Part shown: in pieces, positions 1 through 6,112 of the stretch
Position numbering within the stretch: position 1 is the stretch's first letter
How the letters are laid out: the number at the start of each line of letters is the position of its first letter
Assembly (NCBI GenBank): GCA_964446435.1
Contig: CAYUOS010000167.1
Span: 1-6,112 of the forward strand
Length of the DNA: 6,112 bases
Source of the DNA: SLNP01 sp964446435
GTDB taxonomy: Bacteria > Bacteroidota > Bacteroidia > Bacteroidales > VadinHA17
Direction of reading: 5' to 3'
Notes under the pieces: model-generated
Told to the model about the DNA's origin: nothing
Seen by the model: the letters and a program-made list of their open reading frames with translations, nothing else
Databases searched by the model: none
Made by a program: the position numbers and the translations under genes

Positions 1-663
1 GGGCATGCCTATGGGATATTTACCGACCAAACTGAGGTTTTCCATTTCGGCATTGACCGTATTTCGAAGCATGACATCTGCTATGCTCATGGCAAGGGAA
101 TGAAAATCAAGCTGGTGGCACATGTTGCAAAGAGTGGCAATGATGCCGTTACCGGCTTTGTGATGCCTGCTTTCGTCAAACCGTCAGACAACCTCTACCA
201 TGTAAACAATGAGTACAACGGCGTGGTGGCAGAGGCGGCATTTGCCGAGCGTCAGTTCTTCTATGGCAAGGGGGCTGGCGGCCATGCCACGGGCTGTGCC
301 GTGCTGTCAGACATCTCGGCCTCATCGTATGGCTACCGGTATGAGTATAAGAAGAGGAACCAGGGGGTGGTTAAACGGTTTGCCAGCGATCAGCGCATTG
401 AGATCTATCTGAGGTACAACCGGGAAGAAGAGAGGCGTTTATTTGGATTTGAGGAGGTAACGGAATACTTTTGCGGTACTGACTATAAATATGTGAGGGG
501 AGTGGTAAACCTTGCGACCCTGCTTGAAAACAGGGAACAAATAAGCCGCACCGATGTTTTTATGGTTAACACGGGAAGGCGGGTGACGCCCCCGGCCAAC
601 AGGAACGGATCATCCGGAACGTACATTAAATCAGAAGCTGAAAAAGTTGAAGAGACCACTTGA
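1..663 (+). CDS. hom: Homoserine dehydrogenase, C-terminal part (5' end outside window)
   Basis: NAD(P)-dependent homoserine dehydrogenase reduces aspartate 4-semialdehyde to L-homoserine in the cytoplasm, the branch point to methionine and threonine. The frame is open from base 1, so 220 residues of the C-terminal part are visible; the Rossmann domain and catalytic centre lie upstream. Recognisable family signatures are the FGIDRISKHD...YA...IKLVA segment (about visible residues 17-40), the V-P-A-F-V-KPSDNLYHVNNEYNGVV segment, and FYGKGAGGHATGCAVLSDIS, which corresponds to the usual GxGAGxxPTxSAVxxDI. After that come about 110 residues (from about 110) including RIEIYLRYN and DVFMVNTGR, placed where Bacteroidota enzymes carry an ACT-like regulatory tail; I infer that fold. 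The Pro of the GAG..PT motif is Ala here (visible residue 96). An internal ATG at base 100 is not the true start because family homology continues upstream. It overlaps metH by 17 bp and is probably co-transcribed with it. Confidence 0.93.
   Translation, partial: GHAYGIFTDQTEVFHFGIDRISKHDICYAHGKGMKIKLVAHVAKSGNDAVTGFVMPAFVKPSDNLYHVNNEYNGVVAEAAFAERQFFYGKGAGGHATGCAVLSDISASSYGYRYEYKKRNQGVVKRFASDQRIEIYLRYNREEERRLFGFEEVTEYFCGTDYKYVRGVVNLATLLENREQISRTDVFMVNTGRRVTPPANRNGSSGTYIKSEAEKVEETT
647..663 (+). other. hom/metH overlap with TTG start and no Shine-Dalgarno
   Basis: The metH frame is open from base 587, after an in-frame TGA at 584-586, and contains no ATG before the conserved DGAMGT motif. The best start is TTG at 647, giving M-K-R-P-L-E-E-L-L-R-E-R, which has the usual spacing to ILDGAMGT. 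The bases just before it are A-rich (641-645 are all A) with no AGGAGG-like element, as expected for Bacteroidota initiation. The hom stop TGA is at 661-663, so the reading frames overlap by 17 bp, suggesting translational coupling. CTG at 638 is a less likely alternative. Confidence 0.65.
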
Positions 664-3600
664 AGAACTTCTCAGGGAAAGGATAGTAATCCTTGACGGT
701 GCCATGGGCACCATGATACAGAGGCACTCACTCTCGGAGGAGGATTTCCGTGGTGAACGTTTCTCAGCGCACCCGGTTTCGCTGAAGGGTAACAACGACC
801 TGCTGACACTTACCAGGCCCGACATCATTGAGGATATTCATCTTGATTACCTCAGGGCAGGAGCCTCGATAATCAGCACCAACACCTTCAATTCCAACGC
901 CATATCGATGGCCGATTACGATATGGTTCCGCTGGCATATGAACTGAATTTCGAATCGGCCCGACTTGCTGCCCGAGCCATTGAGAAGTATATTGCCGGA
1001 GGGGGCGCACCTGACTGCTATGTGGCAGGTTCTGTGGGCCCGACAAACCGCACTGCCTCGATGTCACCCGATGTGAACGATCCCGGGTTCAGGGCGGTCA
1101 CCTTCGATGAGCTCAGGGAGGCCTACCGCGAACAGATAAGGGGATTGATAGACGGTGGTGCCGATATCCTGCTGATTGAGACCGTATTTGATGTTCTCAA
1201 CTGCAAGGCAGCCCTCTATGCGGCATCGGAACTGTTTGATGAAAGTGGCAGGCATCTCCCGGTGATGGTTTCAGGAACGATAACCGATGCCAGCGGCCGT
1301 ACCTTAACAGGTCAGACGTTGGCGGCATTTGTGGTCTCTGTATCGCACTTTCCGCTGCTGAGTTTAGGACTGAACTGTGCCCTGGGGGCAATTCAGCTTG
1401 AGCCATTTGTAGAGGAGCTTGCATCGCTGACGCCATTTAACACTTCGGTGCACCCCAATGCAGGACTGCCAAATCAGTTCGGAGGTTACGACGACACCGC
1501 AGCCTACATGGCAGGCATTACCGGCAAGTTCATGCGCGAAGGGTGGGTCAACATCATAGGAGGGTGCTGCGGTACCACTCCCGAACATATAAAGGCTATA
1601 GCCGCAGAGGCAGCAAGATATAAACCCCGCGTGCTTCCCGGGGTAAGTCGCTATACACGTTTGTCGGGTCTCGAGGCGCTGGTGATAACGCCGGATACCA
1701 ATTTCGTTAATATTGGTGAGCGGACAAACGTATCAGGATCGACACGCTTTGCAAGACTGATAAGAGAGGAGAAGTACACCGAAGCCCTCAACGTTGCCCG
1801 CAGTCAGGTGGAGGGAGGAGCGCAGGTGATAGACATCTGCATGGACGAGGCACTGCTTGATGCCGAAAAGGCGATGGTGCGGTTTGTGAACCTCATTATG
1901 GCAGAACCTGATATTGCCAGGGTGCCGCTGATGCCCGATTCATCGAAGTTCAGCGTAATTGAGGCGGCTTTGAAGTGCATACAGGGTAAGGCAGTGGTGA
2001 ACTCGATATCGCTGAAGGAAGGGGAAAAGGTGTTCATTGACGAGGCAACCACCATAAGGCGCTACGGGGCTGCAGTGGTGGTTATGCTCTTTGACGAAAA
2101 GGGCCAGGCCGACACATTTGAGAGACGCATAGAGGTTGCCGAAAGGGCATACCGTCTGCTGACAGAAAAAGCCGGGTTCCCTCCCGAGGATATAATATTC
2201 GACCCGAACGTCCTTGCCGTGGCAACAGGGATGGAGGAGCATGCAAACTATGCCGTTGACTTTTTCAGGGCTGCGGAATGGATTAAGAAAAATCTTCCCC
2301 ATGCTAAGATCAGCGGAGGGGTCAGCAACCTCTCCTTCTCTTTCAGGGGCAACAACACGGTGAGGGAGGCAATGCACTCGGTGTTTCTCTACCACGCCAT
2401 AAGGTCGGGTATGGATATGGGGATTGTCAATCCCGAGATGCTTCAGGTCTATACCGACATCGAGCCGGCTCTTCTTGATCTGGTTACAGATGTGATTCTG
2501 AACAGACGAAAGGATGCCACCGAGAGGCTTGTAATCTATGCCTCGGGAATCAAGGATAAGGGCGCTGCAAAGGAGGCTGCCGTACAGGAGTGGAGGTCTA
2601 TGCCTGTTGAGGAGAGGATAAAGCATGCGCTGATAAAGGGTATCGATGAGCATATCGAGACTGACCTGGCTGAGGCGAGGCCACTCTTTCCATTCGCGAT
2701 GAACCTGATTGAGGGCCCGCTGATGGATGGCATGGATGAGGTGGGCGAACTGTTTGGCTCGGGACGGATGTTCCTGCCGCAGGTGGTGCGCAGCGCCAGA
2801 GTGATGAAAAAGGCGGTGGCATGGCTGACTCCATATATTGAGCAGGAGAATGCCGGAAGATCATCGTCAAAGGCAGGCAGGGTGCTGATGGCAACCGTAA
2901 AGGGTGACGTTCACGATATAGGAAAGAACATTGTAGGGGTGGTACTTGCCTGCAACAACTACGAGGTGATCGACCTTGGGGTTATGGTTCCGGCAGAGAC
3001 CATTATTGACAGGGCCATTGAGGAGGCTGTCGACTACATCGGTCTGAGCGGACTGATTACACCTTCGCTCGAGGAGATGGTGCACGTGGCAGCAGCCATG
3101 GAGAAGAGGGGTATCAGGCTGCCGCTGCTGATCGGCGGGGCTACGACCTCTGAGGTACATACCGCGGTTAAGATAGAGCCTGCATTCTCGTGGCCCGTTG
3201 TTCATGTCAAGGATGCCTCGCGTGCCGTGAACGTGCTGACAGGACTGAACGACAGTTCGTACCGGAGGTTCGTGAGGGAGAAGTACCGTGAACTGAGGGA
3301 GAAGCACTATGCCAAAGTCGGAGAGCGGAGGCTGCTCTCACTGGAGGAGGCCAGGGCCAACAGGCTGACAGCATCATGGAGCCGCGAGCATATCGAAGTG
3401 CCGGCTGTGTGTGACGTGGTTACCCTCAAAATGAGCGTTGAGGAGTTGACTCCATATATCGACTGGACATTCTTCTTCTTCGCATGGAAGATAAATGGCC
3501 GTTATCCGGCCGTTTTCGACGATCCGGTGAAGGGGCCCGAGGCCCGCAGGCTCTATGACGACGCTGTCAGACAGCTTGGTGACGTTGCCTCGAAGAGACT

Positions 3601-4288
3601 TATTGAGATCAGCGGCGTTGCAGGGATCTTTCCTGCCGCCTCGAAGGGCGATGATGTAGTTATCTATAATGACAATGAACGCACTTCGGTGAGGAAGGTG
3701 CTTTACTTTCTGAGGAACCAGGAGATCAAGGAGAAGGGTAAGCCTAACCTCTGCCTCAGCGACTTCGTGGCTCCGGCATCGGAGGGCATTACCGATTACA
3801 CGGGACTCTTCGCTGTAAAGGCCGATATTACTGAGGAAGGGGTCGATCACACCAGGGGTGACGACTATGAGACAATAATAATGAGAATTCTCTCAGACCG
3901 GCTGGCCGAGGCTGCCGCTGAGTTCCTGCATGAGAAGGTGAGGCGCGAATACTGGGGTTATGCTCCTGACGAGGCGCTTACCCCGGCCGGGCTTTTCAAA
4001 CTCGAGTACAGGGGCATAAGGCCTGCGCCAGGGTACCCGGCCTGTCCTGATCATACCGAAAAGGGATCGATCTTCGAGCTTCTTGATGCCACTAACCGCA
4101 TCGGGATATCTCTCACTGAGAACTACTCCATGGTTCCCCCTTCGTCGGTATGCGGATATATTTTCAACCACCCCGCCTCAGTCTATTTCAACGTGGGAAC
4201 CATTGGCGGGGATCAGTTGAGCGACTATGCAGCCAGGAAGGGGATGACGCGCGATGAGGCAGCCGGATGGTTGTCGGAAAACATTTAG
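647..4288 (+). CDS. metH: Cobalamin-dependent methionine synthase, full-length single chain
   Basis: Transfers methyl from 5-methyl-tetrahydrofolate via cob(I)alamin to homocysteine, giving methionine and tetrahydrofolate in the cytoplasm. The 1213 residues match the usual length (E. coli 1227) and all modules are present. Homocysteine domain, about 1-330: DGAMGT, and zinc ligands C244 and C307-C308 with the same spacing as E. coli C247/C310/C311. Pterin domain, about 350-630: NIGERTNVSGS, D396-x-C398, DSSK at 431-434, FDPN at 518-521, GGVSNLSFSFRGN. Cap helices, about 650-740. Cobalamin domain: D754-x-H756-D757-x-G759 with axial His756, SGLITPS and GGATTS. Reactivation domain, about 900-1213: YIDWT near 937-941 and the SAM motif R1125-PAPGYPACPDH. 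C398 stands where E. coli has Asn in its IDINMDE segment, and P430 replaces Ile before DSSK. Many Flavobacteriia split MetH into two genes; this one is not split. The start is TTG 647. metF follows after 2 bp. Confidence 0.97.
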   Translation: MKRPLEELLRERIVILDGAMGTMIQRHSLSEEDFRGERFSAHPVSLKGNNDLLTLTRPDIIEDIHLDYLRAGASIISTNTFNSNAISMADYDMVPLAYELNFESARLAARAIEKYIAGGGAPDCYVAGSVGPTNRTASMSPDVNDPGFRAVTFDELREAYREQIRGLIDGGADILLIETVFDVLNCKAALYAASELFDESGRHLPVMVSGTITDASGRTLTGQTLAAFVVSVSHFPLLSLGLNCALGAIQLEPFVEELASLTPFNTSVHPNAGLPNQFGGYDDTAAYMAGITGKFMREGWVNIIGGCCGTTPEHIKAIAAEAARYKPRVLPGVSRYTRLSGLEALVITPDTNFVNIGERTNVSGSTRFARLIREEKYTEALNVARSQVEGGAQVIDICMDEALLDAEKAMVRFVNLIMAEPDIARVPLMPDSSKFSVIEAALKCIQGKAVVNSISLKEGEKVFIDEATTIRRYGAAVVVMLFDEKGQADTFERRIEVAERAYRLLTEKAGFPPEDIIFDPNVLAVATGMEEHANYAVDFFRAAEWIKKNLPHAKISGGVSNLSFSFRGNNTVREAMHSVFLYHAIRSGMDMGIVNPEMLQVYTDIEPALLDLVTDVILNRRKDATERLVIYASGIKDKGAAKEAAVQEWRSMPVEERIKHALIKGIDEHIETDLAEARPLFPFAMNLIEGPLMDGMDEVGELFGSGRMFLPQVVRSARVMKKAVAWLTPYIEQENAGRSSSKAGRVLMATVKGDVHDIGKNIVGVVLACNNYEVIDLGVMVPAETIIDRAIEEAVDYIGLSGLITPSLEEMVHVAAAMEKRGIRLPLLIGGATTSEVHTAVKIEPAFSWPVVHVKDASRAVNVLTGLNDSSYRRFVREKYRELREKHYAKVGERRLLSLEEARANRLTASWSREHIEVPAVCDVVTLKMSVEELTPYIDWTFFFFAWKINGRYPAVFDDPVKGPEARRLYDDAVRQLGDVASKRLIEISGVAGIFPAASKGDDVVIYNDNERTSVRKVLYFLRNQEIKEKGKPNLCLSDFVAPASEGITDYTGLFAVKADITEEGVDHTRGDDYETIIMRILSDRLAEAAAEFLHEKVRREYWGYAPDEALTPAGLFKLEYRGIRPAPGYPACPDHTEKGSIFELLDATNRIGISLTENYSMVPPSSVCGYIFNHPASVYFNVGTIGGDQLSDYAARKGMTRDEAAGWLSENI

Positions 4289-4290
4289 AG

Positions 4291-5253
4291 ATGAGTGAGA
4301 TGACAGTAACAGATATAATCAGGAACGCCAGGCGGCCGCTGTTCACGTTCGAGCTGCTGCCACCGCTGAAGGGACACAGCATCGATCGTATTTATACCGC
4401 TATTGACAGGCTGATTGAGTTTGAACCGGCATACATTAACTTTACTACCCATGCCAACGAAGCGGTGCTGACAGAGAGGCCCGACGGTCTGCTCGAGAAG
4501 AGGCTGCTGCGCAAGAGGCCGGGCACCATCGCGCTGTCGGCGGCGGTGAAGTACAAGTATGATATTACTGTTGTGCCTCATGTGCTTTGCGGGGGATTCA
4601 CCAGGGAGGAGACCGAGAATGTACTGATTGAGATGAACTTCCTGGGCATTCATGATGTGCTGGCGCTGAGGGGTGATCCGCCAAAAGGGAGCAGGGTGTT
4701 CATTCCCGAGAAGGATGGCCACCGCTACACATCTGAACTGGTTGCACAGATCTCTGCCATGAACCGCGGCGAGTATCTCGACAAATCACTGAAGGAGACT
4801 ACCCCCACATCGTTCTGTATCGGCGTGGCGGGTTATCCTGAGAAGCACGTTGAGGCCCCGAATATGGAGACCGACATCGCCAACCTCAGGAAGAAGGTCG
4901 ATGCCGGTGCGTCGTACATAGTTACCCAGATGTTTTTTGACAATGCGAAGTTCTTTGCCTTTCGCGATGCTGTTGCAGCTGCAGGTATTGAAGTTCCTGT
5001 AATACCAGGCATCAAGCCGGTGTCGGCAATGAACGACCTGTCGCTGCTGCCGCAGACCTTCCATATCGACATGCCTGATGCTCTTGTCAGGGAGTTGCAG
5101 AAGTGCTCGGGTGACGAGCAGGCCCGTGAAGTGGGTGTTGAGTGGACAACCGCTCAGTCGAAGGAGCTGCTGGCTGCCGGTGTGCCGGGCATACACTACT
5201 ACACCCTCGGCCGGTCAGACAATATTGCCCGGATTGTCAGGGCTACCTTTTAG
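4291..5253 (+). CDS. metF: 5,10-methylenetetrahydrofolate reductase
   Basis: FAD-dependent, cytoplasmic reduction of 5,10-methylene-THF to 5-methyl-THF, the methyl donor used by the MetH encoded directly upstream. From ATG 4291 the product has 320 residues, close to the length I expect for Bacteroidota MetF and slightly longer than E. coli MetF (296). Visible family motifs of the TIM-barrel are FTFELLPPLKG with catalytic Glu21, ALRGDPP around D129 (FAD-binding segment), YPEKHVEA, the AGASYIVTQMFFDN strand with T212-Q213, VIPGIKPVS, and the C-terminal GVPGIHYYTLGRSDN, which matches the usual GVxxxHxYTLNR. Start choice: ATG 4267 would overlap metH by 22 bp and add VVGKHLE, which has no counterpart in the family. 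ATG 4291 lies 2 bp after the metH stop. ATG 4300 (MTVTDIIRNA) fits family N-termini equally well. None has a Shine-Dalgarno sequence. It is very probably in an operon with hom and metH. Confidence 0.96.
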   Translation: MSEMTVTDIIRNARRPLFTFELLPPLKGHSIDRIYTAIDRLIEFEPAYINFTTHANEAVLTERPDGLLEKRLLRKRPGTIALSAAVKYKYDITVVPHVLCGGFTREETENVLIEMNFLGIHDVLALRGDPPKGSRVFIPEKDGHRYTSELVAQISAMNRGEYLDKSLKETTPTSFCIGVAGYPEKHVEAPNMETDIANLRKKVDAGASYIVTQMFFDNAKFFAFRDAVAAAGIEVPVIPGIKPVSAMNDLSLLPQTFHIDMPDALVRELQKCSGDEQAREVGVEWTTAQSKELLAAGVPGIHYYTLGRSDNIARIVRATF

Positions 5254-5259
5254 GGAGAC

Positions 5260-5874
5260 TTAGTCGGGGTCTTTTGCCAGGCTCCATCCGAAACTGAAAC
5301 CCAGGTGGTTGAATGCCAGACCTGTTTGTTTCAGATTGCTTGTTGGAAATGCACCGTAGATCCTGAACATCATCCTGTTTCGTTCAAGAGGCTGGTATCT
5401 GAGTCCGGCTAAAGGGTAAAGTATATATTTTCTGTCAGCACTGTTGAAGATTCTGCTACCGGCCAGTCCCGATTCAATGAATAATTTTCTTTTTCTATCG
5501 ATGCTGATACCGGCCATGATATGGTGTGGTATCAGTAACAGCCTGTCGCCCAGAAGCAACGGGTCTTCTGAGCCCGAATCAAGCCAGTTGACTGGTACGA
5601 GGATATTGCGGAAATCGAGTCCTAATCCTAAACTTCCTGCCAGCATCAGATTGTCTCTGATGAAAAATGTTCTTTCCATATTCAGGGAGAGAGTAATCTG
5701 TGGATAATCCCTTAGTGTCTGCCGGCGGGCGGCATTGCCTCCGGCATTGAACCAAAAGTTAAGCCATGGTCTTTCTTCTTCTTCCGGGTTTGTTGCGCAG
5801 CTTGTTGAGCCCAGGGAATCAGGTACCTGTAGCAGCAGGCAAATGAGGGATAATATCAAAGGTAACCTTGTCAT
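5260..5874 (-). CDS. Hypothetical exported protein, probable small outer-membrane beta-barrel
   Basis: I do not recognise a named family for this 204-residue protein. The N-terminus is a signal peptide: T2-R3, then a hydrophobic run LPLILSLICLLL (4-15), with a plausible signal peptidase I site after S20-L21-G22. Cys26 is not in a good lipobox context (STSC), so a lipoprotein is unlikely. The mature part has about eight amphipathic segments with alternating hydrophobic or aromatic and polar residues, near 37-46, 58-69, 74-88, 112-126, 130-141, 150-161, 165-176 and 184-199, joined by short polar turns such as DRKRK and NSADRK. The last segment ends in aromatic residues (FSFGW), close to but not at the C-terminus. 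This suggests an eight-stranded porin-like or OmpW/OmpA-type barrel, inferred from pattern only. It converges with metF (6-bp gap) and is not part of the methionine operon. A 60-bp sample (5461-5520) has about 42% GC against about 58% in a metH sample (2701-2760). The start ATG at 5874-5872 lies directly before the signal peptide. Confidence 0.72.
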   Translation of the reverse strand: MTRLPLILSLICLLLQVPDSLGSTSCATNPEEEERPWLNFWFNAGGNAARRQTLRDYPQITLSLNMERTFFIRDNLMLAGSLGLGLDFRNILVPVNWLDSGSEDPLLLGDRLLLIPHHIMAGISIDRKRKLFIESGLAGSRIFNSADRKYILYPLAGLRYQPLERNRMMFRIYGAFPTSNLKQTGLAFNHLGFSFGWSLAKDPD

Positions 5875-5914
5875 GATGCTGTTTCCAGGATTGGGAATGT
5901 AAAAATATCAAAAA

Positions 5915-5922
5915 CAAATTTA
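5915..5922 (-). promoter_or_regulatory. Candidate -7 element upstream of the barrel gene
   Basis: Read on the minus strand this is TAAATTTG, an exact match to the Bacteroidota housekeeping -7 consensus TAnnTTTG, about 40 bases upstream of the ATG at 5874. The surrounding DNA (about 5898-5935) is strongly AT-rich. I see no TTTG -33 element 19-21 bases further upstream, and the motif is loose in AT-rich DNA, so this is a candidate only. Confidence 0.4.
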
Positions 5923-5963
5923 AAATTAAAAAAGGTATTCTGCTTTGACTATATAGTGCTATT

Positions 5964-6027
5964 GCACCCCCCTTTTGTTGCGGCGGCAAGAGAGAGTCAT
6001 TCATTATAACCCCTTTAGGGGTTGAAT
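5964..6027. repeat. Tandem intergenic repeat, copy 1
   Basis: This copy begins with GCA, has a tract of six C and four T (5967-5976), and then a 51-bp core (5977-6027) identical base for base to 6062-6112. Inside the core is the hairpin AACCCC-TTTA-GGGGTT (6008-6023), with a perfect 6-bp stem, and a smaller one, TTGC-GGCG-GCAA (5978-5989). No U-tract follows the hairpin on either strand, so it does not look like an intrinsic terminator. It lies upstream of the barrel gene, beyond its likely promoter. It resembles a short dispersed REP- or MITE-like intergenic element; the family is unknown to me. Confidence 0.85.
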
Positions 6028-6043
6028 AACAATAGCTTATGAG

Positions 6044-6112
6044 GCACCCCCCCCTTTTTTTGTTGCGGCGGCAAGAGAGAGTCATTCATTATAACCCCTT
6101 TAGGGGTTGAAT
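6044..6112. repeat. Tandem intergenic repeat, copy 2 (ends at window edge)
   Basis: Same orientation as copy 1, with the core displaced by 85 bp. The leading GCA is followed by eight C and seven T (6047-6061), two C and three T more than in copy 1, and then by the identical 51-bp core (6062-6112). Its AACCCC-TTTA-GGGGTT hairpin is at 6093-6108. The 16-bp linker between the copies (6028-6043) is not obviously repeated, although GCTTATGAGGCAC before copy 2 loosely resembles GCTATTGCAC before copy 1. The array may continue past the window. Confidence 0.85.

Noticed and set aside
1940..2653. Long minus-strand reading frame of 237 residues within metH
   Set aside because: It lies wholly within the strongly conserved MetH pterin and cap region and has no recognisable domain; it is a shadow of metH.
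2867..3850. Minus-strand reading frames of 146 and 158 residues within metH
   Set aside because: They are antisense to the cobalamin and reactivation domains, with low-complexity composition typical of shadow frames and no recognisable motifs.
4267..4290. Upstream ATG at 4267 as the metF start
   Set aside because: It adds residues with no family counterpart and overlaps the metH end; ATG 4291 or 4300 fits the known N-terminal spacing to the FTFELLPP motif.
5254..5275. Intrinsic terminator between metF and the convergent gene (GGAGAC pairing with GTCTTT, then T)
   Set aside because: The stem has only four Watson-Crick pairs plus two G-U pairs, a 9-base loop and a T run that overlaps the stem; too weak to call.
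6008..6023. Rho-independent terminator formed by the repeat hairpin
   Set aside because: No T-run follows the stem on either strand, and the same structure occurs in both tandem copies, so it belongs to the repeat.
5819..6085. Minus-strand 88-residue reading frame running through both repeats into the barrel gene start
   Set aside because: It consists of repeat sequence, AT-rich spacer and out-of-frame barrel-gene sequence. Its frame through the repeats depends on homopolymer lengths, and it resembles no protein I know.
5977..6112. CRISPR array
   Set aside because: Only two copies are present, the repeat is 51 bp or more with variable homopolymer tracts, the linker is short, and no cas genes are visible.

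Overview
The window looks like ordinary chromosomal sequence from a member of the Bacteroidota, probably a Bacteroidales or Marinilabiliales-type organism. The main clues are the homoserine dehydrogenase subtype, MetH and MetF sequences of Bacteroidota character, start codons without Shine-Dalgarno sequences although AGGAGG occurs inside genes, heavy use of AGG (Arg) and ATA (Ile) codons, and a TAnnTTTG-type -7 element. This assignment is an inference from motifs; no database search was possible.

Layout: bases 1-5253 are a tightly packed plus-strand run of methionine-branch genes. They are the 3' part of hom (homoserine dehydrogenase, cut by the window start), a complete single-chain cobalamin-dependent metH (TTG start, overlapping hom by 17 bp), and metF (methylenetetrahydrofolate reductase, starting 2 bp after the metH stop). 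Hom makes homoserine from aspartate semialdehyde. MetF makes 5-methyl-tetrahydrofolate. MetH moves that methyl group through cobalamin to homocysteine. The steps from homoserine to homocysteine and any SAM-responsive leader would lie upstream, outside the window.

Bases 5260-5874 carry a minus-strand gene, convergent with metF and only 6 bp from it, for a 204-residue exported protein that looks like a small outer-membrane beta-barrel of unknown role. Bases 5875-6112 are non-coding. They hold an AT-rich upstream region with a candidate promoter for the barrel gene, then two tandem direct copies of an intergenic repeat with an identical 51-bp core, each with a variable C/T tract and a GC-rich hairpin. 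The second copy ends exactly at the window end.

I do not see a new multi-gene system here. The points most worth checking are the tandem repeat, an apparent Asn-to-Cys change in the pterin-site DxN motif of MetH, and the TTG start with gene overlap.
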